DNA from: Paenibacillus faecis
GTDB lineage: Bacteria > Bacillota > Bacilli > Paenibacillales > Paenibacillaceae
NCBI RefSeq assembly: GCF_008084145.1
Contig: NZ_VSDO01000001.1
Coordinates: forward strand, 1,688,840 to 1,752,839
Direction: 5' to 3'
DNA: 64,000 nt
Positions 1 to 7,746 of this stretch are shown here, one piece after another. Each line of letters begins with the position of its first letter. Position 1 is the stretch's first letter. Made by a program: the position numbers and the translations under genes. Below the pieces are notes generated by a model, which did no database searches, was not told the origin of the DNA, and worked only from the letters and a program-made list of their open reading frames with translations.

Positions 1-1200
1 CCGGGAATACTCCTTCTCCGACATGCCGTAACGGACGGCTTGGGCCGGCTCCACCGTCCGGGCCTTGTAAGAGAACAGCAGCGCTGAGAGGAAAATCACC
101 GCGACTACGGCTGCTCCGAGCCAAATGGCGAGCATGGAATAGGCGGCGTTATCATCGGTGGAGCCTGTGCTGAGATAAGCCATGGAGCCGGCAACGATTT
201 TGGCGGAGAATGCATAACTGGCCACAATCCCGGGGATGACCGCTACGAACGCCAAAAACGTATACTGCGTGACATAGGCCAAAATAACCTTCCGGGAGGA
301 TAGGCCCACGGACTTGATGATCCCGATCGTACGATAGCTGGATAGAATCGCGTCGGAAATCGTGAATCCCAGCGTGTAAAGCGCGACCGCGATCATGACG
401 ACGGCCAGAAAGATCATCACGAAACTAATGACCTGATTCGCTATCATGTAATAGGACGACAGACTCTCGAAATCTTTCACCGATTCCAGGTAAGGGGTTC
501 CCAGAAACTGCTCGAACCTCTCCCAGTAGGCCCTGTTTTGACTGTAATCGTCAAACCGCAAGCCCGTCATGTATTTATCGTCTCCGGGCAGAGCCGACAG
601 ATTTGTATTGTAGTCCTGATGGTTCAGCCAGATCCGGCCGCTGGTCGCGAAGGGGGAACAATAGGAAATGTCCACGACCACGGCGGCAACGTGAAGCCGG
701 AAGCTTCCTTCGTCGGTTTTGAATTCGATCGCGTCTCCGACACGAATATTGTTGGAATAGGCGAGAGATGTGGGGATCCAGGCCGTTCCGGCCTCGGGCG
801 AGCTTGTTTCTTCTCCTTCCGCAAACAACAGGCGGTCAACGGGAAAAGGGCCGTTCGGCGTATCCATCATGTACAAATCGACGTTGGGAATCTCTTCCCC
901 GGCATGCGACATGCTGGACAAATAGCGATACCGCATGACTTCGGAGACGGTAACCCCCTCCTGCCCCGCCCACCACTGCTGAACCCGATTGGGGTCGTAA
1001 ATCCCGTTCTCCAGCCGTAATATTTGATGGGCGCCGCGGGTCTCGGCGTGCATATTCTCATACATCCGATTCGTGTTGTTAAGAACCAGGACAGCCGTCG
1101 ATAGAAGCAGGGCCGCAAGCATGATGATAATCGCAATGAAGCTGTTTTGAACTTTTTTGTTCTTCAGATTCGTCCAGCAGAGCTTCCAAACCGCATACAT
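1..1200 (-). CDS. FtsX/MacB-like ABC transporter permease, partial (3' end beyond left edge)
   Basis: Read from an ATG at 1200, the frame stays open for 400 codons to the window edge, so the C-terminus is missing. A Lys/Asn-rich lead is followed by a membrane segment at about residues 19-40, a large extracytoplasmic part, then hydrophobic segments at about 253-282, 303-331 and 353-382. Between the first two of these lies a charged loop with the FtsX-like motif SSYRTIGIIKSVG. This is the MacB/FtsX permease plan. The gene starts 3 bases after the stop of the ATPase gene, so the pair should form one transporter. Such systems move lipoproteins or antimicrobial peptides, or act as mechanotransmitters; the substrate here cannot be told. 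The link to the PadR/HAAS/DUF4097 genes suggests an envelope-stress or peptide-resistance role (inference). Confidence 0.85.
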   Translation of the reverse strand, partial: MYAVWKLCWTNLKNKKVQNSFIAIIIMLAALLLSTAVLVLNNTNRMYENMHAETRGAHQILRLENGIYDPNRVQQWWAGQEGVTVSEVMRYRYLSSMSHAGEEIPNVDLYMMDTPNGPFPVDRLLFAEGEETSSPEAGTAWIPTSLAYSNNIRVGDAIEFKTDEGSFRLHVAAVVVDISYCSPFATSGRIWLNHQDYNTNLSALPGDDKYMTGLRFDDYSQNRAYWERFEQFLGTPYLESVKDFESLSSYYMIANQVISFVMIFLAVVMIAVALYTLGFTISDAILSSYRTIGIIKSVGLSSRKVILAYVTQYTFLAFVAVIPGIVASYAFSAKIVAGSMAYLSTGSTDDNAAYSMLAIWLGAAVVAVIFLSALLFSYKARTVEPAQAVRYGMSEKEYSR

Positions 1201-1203
1201 GCC

Positions 1204-1980
1204 TTATCTCCCCTTCCCTGACATGAACATGAAGATTTGGCTTTCTCTTGCTTTCATTTGTTCCGGCGCATACTTGCCGAGCTCCAAAATCCCGTCGATC
1301 ATCCCGTCCTTGACCAGAATCAGCCGGTCCGCCCTGCAGGCCGCCTTGATATCGTGCGTCACCATCACGATGGATTGACCGGTCAGGTTCATGTCGGTCA
1401 ACAGGTCTAGAATGATCGTTCCCTGCTCCTGACTAAGCGCCCCGGTGGGCTCATCGGCAAATATCACCTCGGGCGAGTTGATCAGGGCTCTGGCGATCGC
1501 CGCCCTTTGCTGCTGACCGCCGGATACCTGGGAAGGCAAGCGGTCGGCCTGCTCCCCGATGCCCATCGCTTTCAGCAGCTTCAGGGCTTGTTTATTCACA
1601 TCGTTCTTGCTTCGCCCGGCCACATAGCCCGGGAAGGCCACATTTTCAAGCAGGGTGAAATCCGGAATCAGGTTGATCGATTGATACACGTAGCCGATTT
1701 TATTGGAGCGGAAATCCGTGATTTCTTTCTCCGAATAAGCATCAATCCGCTGTCCTTTGAAGAACACTTTTCCGGAACTCACCGTATCCAATCCGCTGAG
1801 GAGGTACAACAACGTGGATTTGCCCGACCCCGAGCTTCCCATAATTACCGTAAAATCGCCTTTATAGACCTCCAGATCGATCTTTTTTGCCGCGTGAAAT
1901 TGTTCGGTTCCGGTCGAGTAAGTTTTGCACAAATCCTCCGTCTTGATCAAAACGACTTTGCTGGCATTTGGGGTTATCAT
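1204..1980 (-). CDS. ABC transporter ATP-binding protein (LolD/MacB type)
   Basis: This is a cytoplasmic ATPase of 258 residues that should power the FtsX-like permease encoded 3 bases downstream. Walker A (GSSGSGKST) lies near residues 48-56, the signature VSGGQQQR near 152-159 and Walker B VIFADEP near 172-178, with a switch His in MVTHD. Length and motifs fit the LolD/MacB/SalX group. A TTG at 1983 and an ATG at 1980 are both possible. The ATG is preferred because the AGGAGG sequence sits 8 bases before it. The gene is the fourth of an apparent five-gene operon headed by the PadR regulator. Confidence 0.92.
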   Translation of the reverse strand: MITPNASKVVLIKTEDLCKTYSTGTEQFHAAKKIDLEVYKGDFTVIMGSSGSGKSTLLYLLSGLDTVSSGKVFFKGQRIDAYSEKEITDFRSNKIGYVYQSINLIPDFTLLENVAFPGYVAGRSKNDVNKQALKLLKAMGIGEQADRLPSQVSGGQQQRAAIARALINSPEVIFADEPTGALSQEQGTIILDLLTDMNLTGQSIVMVTHDIKAACRADRLILVKDGMIDGILELGKYAPEQMKARESQIFMFMSGKGR

Positions 1981-2011
1981 CAAGGCGCCCTCCTAAAAGT
2001 GGAATCGTCTT

Positions 2012-2788
2012 TCATTTTTGAAGCTCGTTGCTCTGTTTCACGATTAGATTGCCGGTATCGGAGACCAGTTCCATCCAAGGTCCCCCTTCTCCGATCCCAC
2101 CGTCCCGATAGTTCGGCAATGAAACGTCGGTCTTTCCCGAACCCGCGGATAATTTCGTTCGCAGCGCTCGTGGGATCAGGGCCGTTTGTATCGTAATGTC
2201 ACCGCTATCCGTTTCGGCATGGATGTCGTGGGCAATGTGGTGGAGTGAGGCCGCTATGGTGCCGGTGTCCGTCCTTGCCTGAATTTCTCCCTCCTGGATA
2301 TCCAAGCGGATCGAGCCCGTATCACTCGCCGCCGAATAGATGTCCGCTGAAACGGAGTCAATCGAAATATCTCCCGTATCCGAAACGACCTGCAGCCGGC
2401 TTAATTTTTTCTCCGGGATCCCCACGGTCAGCTTAAGATCCGTATAGAAGTCGAAAAAGCGGAATCTACTGTCCTGAATTACCTTAATCCGAATGCTCCC
2501 TTGGTCTTCCACAATGTCTATCCGATAGTCCTCCAGCCATTTCTTCGTCGTCTTCCCTCTCAAAACTGCCCGAATTTCATCTCCTTTGATCGGAATCACC
2601 TCCATCTTTTCCGTTTCCGTTTCGATGCGGATTTGGTCCGCCAACTCCGCACCGACAGTCCGCTCGACGGAGAGATCGCCCAAGTTAAATGGAGAATTGC
2701 CCAGCAGATACATGACCGCGTTTCCCATCACCGAGACAGCGATCAGCAGCAGGGCGAGTCTGGTTATATTTCGTAATCTCCGGGTCAA
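2012..2788 (-). CDS. DUF4097-family membrane-anchored protein
   Basis: The protein of 258 residues has one N-terminal membrane segment (about 9-29) and then a repetitive beta-rich region. The recurring motif is SDTGxI/SDSGDI (for example near residues 135-200), which is characteristic of the DUF4097 putative adhesin fold (a right-handed beta-helix). No catalytic residues are evident. The likely start is a TTG at 2788, 6 bases after the stop of the HAAS-domain gene, with AAGGGAG upstream. Genes of this family often sit beside PadR and HAAS/DUF1700 genes in Bacillota envelope-stress operons; that is family knowledge, and its exact function is not established. Confidence 0.85.
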   Translation of the reverse strand: MTRRLRNITRLALLLIAVSVMGNAVMYLLGNSPFNLGDLSVERTVGAELADQIRIETETEKMEVIPIKGDEIRAVLRGKTTKKWLEDYRIDIVEDQGSIRIKVIQDSRFRFFDFYTDLKLTVGIPEKKLSRLQVVSDTGDISIDSVSADIYSAASDTGSIRLDIQEGEIQARTDTGTIAASLHHIAHDIHAETDSGDITIQTALIPRALRTKLSAGSGKTDVSLPNYRDGGIGEGGPWMELVSDTGNLIVKQSNELQK

Positions 2789-2794
2789 CTCGGG

Positions 2795-3337
2795 TCACTC
2801 CCTTCTCATCATTTTCAGGTTGTATTTCAGATACCGGATCACAAGATGATAGTACAACCGGGTTAATTGGATGGTCTCGACCAGAAGCAGCAGACCCGTA
2901 CCGACCAGCCCCAGCATCAGGAAAAAGTCGCTGATGATAACTGTGAGGATCGGATGCTGCATGATCAGCAAAAGCGGTGAAATCATCAAAAAGAGGGCGA
3001 TGCCGAATAGACCGGCAAGGACAGCCAACGAGGCGGCAAAAGGGATCAGGACGATAACCAGATTGAACAACCCCAGACTCACGGTGGCCAGAACCGCCTT
3101 GGTCACGCTAGCCAGGGACGGAGAGTTTCCCGCCAATCGAATTTGAAATTGGGCAAGCACGGCTCGCGCGACCAATTGGGGTTCCCCCAACCTGGAGATG
3201 ATTTCTTCCTCGGACCGTCCGTTTAATTCGGCCATCTCGAAATGCTCTCGGTAGTCAGCCATAGCTTCAGCCCGTTCATCGGGAGGCAACGACTTAAGAT
3301 ATTGGGACAGTTCGTTCAAGTAGGTTTCTTTCTTCAC
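2795..3337 (-). CDS. HAAS domain (DUF1700-like) membrane protein
   Basis: The N-terminal 60 residues (LNELSQYLKSLPPDERAEAM and ISRLGEPQLVAR) match the HAAS signalling domain found next to PadR regulators. The rest has four hydrophobic segments at about 72-92, 96-118, 122-140 and 143-165. The protein has 180 residues. It starts at a GTG that overlaps the TGA stop of the PadR gene (GTGA), so translation is probably coupled. The presumed role is a membrane partner that controls the downstream DUF4097/ABC module, possibly by binding the PadR protein. That role is inferred from context. Confidence 0.85.
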   Translation of the reverse strand: MKKETYLNELSQYLKSLPPDERAEAMADYREHFEMAELNGRSEEEIISRLGEPQLVARAVLAQFQIRLAGNSPSLASVTKAVLATVSLGLFNLVIVLIPFAASLAVLAGLFGIALFLMISPLLLIMQHPILTVIISDFFLMLGLVGTGLLLLVETIQLTRLYYHLVIRYLKYNLKMMRRE

Positions 3338-3651
3338 TCTGAACCCTCCTCAATCATCTCCTGAACCCCTTTGGCAAACTTATTCCATTCCTCAATCAAT
3401 TCATCCATGACTTTTCTTCCCTCATCCGTGATCTTATAGTATTTCCGGGGAGGGCCCTCATCCGACTCAAACAGATACGTTGAAAATAGTCCTTCCGCAG
3501 CCAGCCGCCTTAACAACGGATAAATCGTACCTTCGGCGATTTCAAATTTTTGCGAAATCTGATCCACCAACTCATATCCGTAGCGATCCTTCTTGGCCGT
3601 TAACACCAGGACGCAAAGCTCCAACACACCCTTCTTGAATTGAATATTCAA
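3334..3651 (-). CDS. PadR family transcriptional regulator
   Basis: This winged-helix DNA-binding protein of 105 residues should repress its own operon. The frame contains GVLELCVLVLTAKKDRYGYELVDQI-like helices and the recognition region AEGTIYPLLRRLAAEGL, followed by the wing PPRKYYKITDEG and a short C-terminal dimerisation helix, all typical of subfamily 2 PadR proteins. An ATG exists at 3717, but family alignments begin at NIQFKKG. A TTG at 3651 preceded by TGGTGGAAG gives that start and is preferred. The last bases overlap the HAAS-domain gene. Confidence 0.85.
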   Translation of the reverse strand: MNIQFKKGVLELCVLVLTAKKDRYGYELVDQISQKFEIAEGTIYPLLRRLAAEGLFSTYLFESDEGPPRKYYKITDEGRKVMDELIEEWNKFAKGVQEMIEEGSE

Positions 3652-3675
3652 TATCTTCCACCACGCTTTGTTTAG

Positions 3676-3694
3676 TACTGTGCATTGTGCAGTA
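3676..3694. promoter_or_regulatory. Imperfect inverted repeat upstream of padR
   Basis: A 19-base imperfect dyad with outer arms TACTG and CAGTA lies 25 bases upstream of the proposed padR start. PadR proteins usually autoregulate from dyads near their promoter, so this is a candidate operator. It does not match the classical ATGT-N8-ACAT consensus. Confidence 0.35.
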
Positions 3695-3752
3695 GCTGGA
3701 TAACCAAATATTAACATGCGGTACTGTTTAATGCAAGGTACCTGTTATTAAT

Positions 3753-4460
3753 TTATTTCTGCATGTGCTGCAGCCCTCTTCTTCCGATGTCCGACACGAT
3801 GTCCTTGACCGCCATTTGCCGCACCCGGATCGGGCCTGGGCTGTCGGCGCAAACCGCCAGCTTGTAGCCCCCCTTGATCGTACAGCTCTGTATGAATGCG
3901 GGGATTCGATCATTCGAATGCAGTTCGACCGAAGGACCCTCCAAGTTGAAGTAGAAAGCGTCCAAAGGTTTTTGCAAGCCGACCCCCAAATATTTGATAT
4001 AGCTTTCCTTCAGGGTCCATAGCTCAAATAACGCATCCATCCGCTGCTCCGGCTCCCTGGAAAGAAGATATATATATTCATTGGCGTGAAAAAATTTACG
4101 GGCGATCCCCAAGTCCATGCTCTTGACCTCTTCGAGATCGATCCCGATTTCCTCCTGATCCAAACCGCAGATCACATATCTTCCCGAATGGGAGAGGTTG
4201 AAAAAAATTCGCTGCTGCCCACGAATATAGGGCTTTCCGTATCGATTTTTGTCGAAGATCAATTCGTTCATCGACAGTCCTGTTTTCCCGGCGATCATAT
4301 AACGGGCCAAGGCTTCTCCGTAAACGGCTCGTTTGCGATCCGGCTCAAAGCGGAATCTGCTCGCCTCCATGCGTTTTTCCCGGGAGCAGATTCCCAGCAA
4401 GGCATCATGGTCTAGGCCTGAGATTTCTTCTTCAATATCGATGTAATAGATCTCTACCAT
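3753..4460 (-). CDS. sfp: 4'-phosphopantetheinyl transferase, Sfp type
   Basis: The enzyme transfers phosphopantetheine from CoA to a serine of carrier proteins in NRPS, PKS or fatty-acid synthases. At 235 residues it has the length of Sfp. The magnesium-binding motif GIDLEE is at residues 106-111 (D108, E110), and the second motif FELWTLKESYIK at about 145-156 supplies the third acidic ligand and the catalytic lysine. The N-terminal KNRYGKPY and NLSHSG motifs are also present. It overlaps the upstream thioesterase gene by 7 bases, so the two are co-transcribed. No synthetase gene lies in the window. Confidence 0.93.
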   Translation of the reverse strand: MVEIYYIDIEEEISGLDHDALLGICSREKRMEASRFRFEPDRKRAVYGEALARYMIAGKTGLSMNELIFDKNRYGKPYIRGQQRIFFNLSHSGRYVICGLDQEEIGIDLEEVKSMDLGIARKFFHANEYIYLLSREPEQRMDALFELWTLKESYIKYLGVGLQKPLDAFYFNLEGPSVELHSNDRIPAFIQSCTIKGGYKLAVCADSPGPIRVRQMAVKDIVSDIGRRGLQHMQK

Positions 4461-5278
4461 CTTCCCTCGCTCGTCCTTTCCGCGCCGGACCGTTCATCCA
4501 ACTCGATCAGTTTATTCCGCAGATGCGCCAGGACGGGTCCGGGCTGATCCGCAAAATAAAAATGGTTGCCTTGAAACATTGTCAGCGCAAACGTTTTGGA
4601 AGTGTACCGCTTCCAGCCCTCCAGCTCATCCCCCTTAGCCAGGTGGTCCCTGCTGGCCCCGTAAACTTCTATGGAAATCGGCAGCGGTGCGGCATTTTCC
4701 GGCTGGTAGGTTTCACACAACTTCATATCTCTTCGAAATGTGGGCAAAATCATCTCCAAGAAGTCCCGATTTTGACGGAGCACCCCCGGTATCCCCCCCA
4801 ATTGGACGATGTTATCGAGAAACTCCGCATCGCTTTTCATATATAGTTTGTCATCATTGTTATCCGTCAAGCTTTCCGTAAATCGGTTCATATGATGGGG
4901 AGCTCTGACACAAGAAATAACCAAGCCTTCCGGCAGTCGCCATCCCAAATGCTGCATCCTCCGCGCCAGTTCGTAAACGACCAGTCCTCCCATACTGTGC
5001 CCGAACAATACATAGGGGATATCCGTATACTCCTTTATCTCCTCCGACAGTGAATGGATCAACCTGTCCATCCGGTCGATGGAAGGTTCCGCGAATCTGG
5101 CGCCCCTGCCGGGAAGCCGCACGAAACAAGTCTCCACAAATTCGGGCATGTCCTCTTCCCAACGCAAATAGGTAGCAACATCGCCTCCCGCCGGAGGGAA
5201 CAGAAATAACCTTAACCGGATTTCGGACTTACTTCGTTTTCTTTTGAACATAAACCATCGCTGGACCTCTTGGATCAT
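4454..5278 (-). CDS. Type II thioesterase (GrsT/SrfAD-like)
   Basis: This alpha/beta hydrolase of 274 residues removes misprimed or stalled acyl groups from NRPS/PKS carrier domains. It shows the family signatures LFLFPPAGG at residues 24-32 and the nucleophile elbow FGHSMGG (S95), and the C-terminal QGNHFYF supplies the catalytic His near residue 240. The ATG at 5278 follows GGGAGGG at a spacing of 10. A shorter start at an internal ATG (MFKRKRSKSE) is possible. The 7-base overlap with sfp and the lack of any synthetase suggest a carrier-protein service module acting on megasynthases elsewhere. Confidence 0.88.
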   Translation of the reverse strand: MIQEVQRWFMFKRKRSKSEIRLRLFLFPPAGGDVATYLRWEEDMPEFVETCFVRLPGRGARFAEPSIDRMDRLIHSLSEEIKEYTDIPYVLFGHSMGGLVVYELARRMQHLGWRLPEGLVISCVRAPHHMNRFTESLTDNNDDKLYMKSDAEFLDNIVQLGGIPGVLRQNRDFLEMILPTFRRDMKLCETYQPENAAPLPISIEVYGASRDHLAKGDELEGWKRYTSKTFALTMFQGNHFYFADQPGPVLAHLRNKLIELDERSGAERTSEGRW

Positions 5279-5349
5279 CTAATATTTGCCCTCCCATCTC
5301 TCACATGTATCTGCTTTTCTGGAAGCCAAAATCTTATTTTAATAGAGTT

Positions 5350-6402
5350 TCATATTCCCTTTAATGTCGCAAAGGAGTCGTCGTTCCGGTTCTGGAAAAC
5401 GAGATGCCGCTTAATACTGCCCAGATAGTCGGAATAGAAAAATTCGTTGCCGCCGACCTGGCGCAGCCCTGAACCATCCATTCGGATGGCGAATACTCCC
5501 CCGGTTTCCCTATCTTCATCACTTACGGTGAAATATGCCCATCCATCCAAAACATCCAGGGGCTCGAGATCCCAACCGATAATTTTACGCACAATTTCAT
5601 CCCCCTTTTGGAAAAGATGAAGGTAAGTCGTGTGCTTATCCCTATCACGTTCTACAAAAAAGAACGAATCCGAATCCGCGTCACCTATGTAATCCGTCAT
5701 AAAGAAGGAGTAAGAAGATAGCTGTTCCTCCTTGGTCTTCTTGAAAATCCGATCGAAGGCCGTTCCATCGTCAACGTTCTCCTCAATATACATCTCGCCC
5801 GTGGACGGCAACGGCTGTCTCATCAGTGGAAAATAGAGATCGCCAAGGGTTTGAATTCCGTAGCCGATGTAATAATGATACTTTTTATCCTGCGGATCCA
5901 ATACGGTCGGGCTTACCCTTTTCTTCGACCTCCCGTCGGGCGACATTCGATACACGCCCCGGTCGATGGTCATGCTGTTGGTTGTATAATAAATACTTTG
6001 GTTCTTGAGGAAAAATTGATCGATCTCTCCCAAGTTGGTCAAGCGCGTTAATTTTTTGGAGGACATGGTAAACTTGTAAATACCACCGGTTTGGCCCTCT
6101 CCCTGCTTAAGAAAATAAACCGTCTCATAGTCTTGATAGAGGACATTGCTGAAATTCCCCTTAAGGATTGAATAAGTCTTCGTCTTATCTCCGTTTACGA
6201 CCGTTTTGTACAAGCCGTCACCAGCTTTTGCCCAAAAGATCGTCAAAGGTTCCGTTGTTTTTTGACGAGGAATGTTTTGAATTCTAAGGGTCAATTCGGA
6301 GGCTTGCTCCAGATTAAGATTGCTTCGGCTTGCCCCCATTAACGGTATACAAATCAACACCGCCGTAAGTAAAACCATAATTTGACGTTTACGCAATATC
6401 AT
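5350..6402 (-). CDS. Exported protein with DUF5050-like beta-propeller repeats
   Basis: The 350-residue product begins with a clear signal peptide (MILRKRQIMVLLTAVLICIPLMG). It then carries short repeated blocks such as GGIYKFTMSSKKLTRL, RGVYRMSPDGRSKKRV and GGVFAIRMDGSGLRQV, which resemble the blades of DUF5050 or LDL-receptor-like propellers. No lipobox or catalytic motif is visible. The ATG at 6402 has an AGGGAGAAGTGA ribosome site. It stands alone between the thioesterase gene and a repeat-bearing intergenic stretch. Its function is unknown. Confidence 0.75.
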   Translation of the reverse strand: MILRKRQIMVLLTAVLICIPLMGASRSNLNLEQASELTLRIQNIPRQKTTEPLTIFWAKAGDGLYKTVVNGDKTKTYSILKGNFSNVLYQDYETVYFLKQGEGQTGGIYKFTMSSKKLTRLTNLGEIDQFFLKNQSIYYTTNSMTIDRGVYRMSPDGRSKKRVSPTVLDPQDKKYHYYIGYGIQTLGDLYFPLMRQPLPSTGEMYIEENVDDGTAFDRIFKKTKEEQLSSYSFFMTDYIGDADSDSFFFVERDRDKHTTYLHLFQKGDEIVRKIIGWDLEPLDVLDGWAYFTVSDEDRETGGVFAIRMDGSGLRQVGGNEFFYSDYLGSIKRHLVFQNRNDDSFATLKGI

Positions 6403-6514
6403 TCACTTCTCCCTAAATAAATGAATTAGCAGCTAAATCGACAGCGCCTGCCTCTTACAACTATTCGATTAAAGGGATTATTTTCCTCCCCAGGTACGAA
6501 GTGTGCCTGTAAAA

Positions 6515-6698
6515 AGATGCAAATCTGCAGGAATTTCCGCCAATCCGGGAACATCTCATCAAATGGATGCAAATGTGCAGGAATTTTCGGTGGTTTTCGC
6601 CAAATGGGCCCTTTTCAATGTAAAAGCCTGCAATTATGCAGGAATTTCAAAAAAATAGCCCAACATGCAAAAAAAGCCTGCAGATTTGCAGGAATTTG
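6515..6698 (-). repeat. Cluster of four diverged CCTGCA/TGCAGG units (inverted relative to the other copies)
   Basis: Four units of about 23-26 bases lie at 6515-6540, 6562-6584, 6624-6646 and 6675-6698, each ending in TGCAGGAATTT. Units three and four form perfect CCTGCA/TGCAGG hairpins with 4-base loops. The first unit is the reverse complement of the conserved block in the dispersed elements near 21.9, 35.2, 56.0 and 63.2 kb. The stretch from 6403 to 6753 holds no credible gene; the short frame across it is repeat-encoded. Confidence 0.8.
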
Positions 6699-6753
6699 AA
6701 AAATTCCGTAAAAAGCCGGGCCTAAACAAATCTGACGGAGCCGTAACGAACAA

Positions 6754-6780
6754 AGGGTCCCTTAGACATTAGGGGACCCT
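6754..6780 (-). terminator. Intrinsic terminator of the mnt operon
   Basis: A perfect 8-bp stem (AGGGTCCC with GGGACCCT) has an 11-base loop and, on the minus strand, is followed by TTTGTT. It lies about 85 bases beyond the stop of the last manganese-transport gene. Confidence 0.7.
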
Positions 6781-6864
6781 GAGCTGCATAATAATATGTC
6801 CTATTTTCCGCGCGGTACCTTGGCAGGTCGGCGCTTAGGCCTCTCAGGCCGAAGCTTATGTCGG

Positions 6865-7746
6865 TCAGGCCGACGCCGTCTTCAGCTTGCGGCGCTTTTG
6901 GTAACGGGCCATCAACCCGTGCAGCGGCGAAAAGACGAACGCCAGCACGAACAGGATGCCCGCCACCGTGATCATCGCACCCGCGATGGAGGCGTCCAGC
7001 CATTTGGCGGCGTAGTAGCCGCCCGCGGAGCTGACGGCACCGATCAGCACGCTGTACAGCAGCATGACGCTGAGCCGGTCGGTCAGCAGGTAAGCCGTCG
7101 AGGCCGGAACGATCAGCATGCCTACGACCAGAATAGCCCCGACGCTCTCAAACGAAGCCACCGTCGACAACGACACCATCCCCATCAGCAAGTAATGGAA
7201 CAGGGCCACCGGGATCCCTACCGCCGCGGCCAGCGCCGGATCGAAGGCGCACAGCTTGAACTGCTTGTAAAAGAGACCGATGACCGCCAGCACAAGCACG
7301 AGCGTTCCGCCGAGCATCCACACGGCGACCGGACCGAGATCATAGCCGTTCCAGATGAGCGTATCCCACTGTACATAGGCGATTTCACCGAACAGGACGC
7401 AATCCAGATCGAGATCGATATGCGCCGCGTTTCGGCTGATCAGAATGACGCCGATGGCGAACAACGCGGTAAACACGATGCCGATGGAGGCATCGGATTG
7501 AAGGCCGCCCTGCTGCAGCAGTTGAATCAGAAACACCGTGATCAAGCCCAAAACGGCGGCTCCGACCAGCATCAGAAGCGAATCCCTGGAACTGCTGACC
7601 AGGAAAGCGATCGCGATGCCGGGCAGGACGGAGTGGCTGATCGCGTCGCCCACCATCGCCATCTTGCGGAGAACCAGGAAGCATCCCAGCACCCCGCAGG
7701 TTGCGGCAACCAAGGTGCCGGTTAATATGATCCAAAAATCCGCCAT
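6865..7746 (-). CDS. mntD: Metal ABC transporter permease (MntD-like)
   Basis: This integral membrane protein of 293 residues has about eight or nine hydrophobic segments. It contains family motifs such as LGCFLVLRKMAMVGDAISHSVLPGI near the N-terminus and GAILVVGMLIVPASTAYLL near residue 200, which place it in the ABC-3 (ZnuB/MntC/TroCD) family. Its start overlaps the stop of the preceding permease gene by one base (TGATG). As the last gene of a four-gene operon in the order binding protein, ATPase, permease, permease it parallels Bacillus subtilis mntABCD. Manganese specificity rests on the operator and the binding protein. Confidence 0.88.
   Translation of the reverse strand: MADFWIILTGTLVAATCGVLGCFLVLRKMAMVGDAISHSVLPGIAIAFLVSSSRDSLLMLVGAAVLGLITVFLIQLLQQGGLQSDASIGIVFTALFAIGVILISRNAAHIDLDLDCVLFGEIAYVQWDTLIWNGYDLGPVAVWMLGGTLVLVLAVIGLFYKQFKLCAFDPALAAAVGIPVALFHYLLMGMVSLSTVASFESVGAILVVGMLIVPASTAYLLTDRLSVMLLYSVLIGAVSSAGGYYAAKWLDASIAGAMITVAGILFVLAFVFSPLHGLMARYQKRRKLKTASA

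Noticed and set aside
538-1020. 160-codon frame on the plus strand
   Set aside because: It is antisense to the FtsX-like permease frame, which runs unbroken to the left edge and has clear membrane segments and motif.
6517-6699. Short open frame on the plus strand (and similar frames at 21928-22146, 35149-35355, 55693-56166 and 63163-63438) with recurring peptide text such as CRFAGIF or DANLQVF
   Set aside because: These frames are produced by the palindromic repeats themselves. In copy A the minus-strand frame is broken by a stop, ribosome sites are missing and the peptides are low complexity, so they are not taken as genes.
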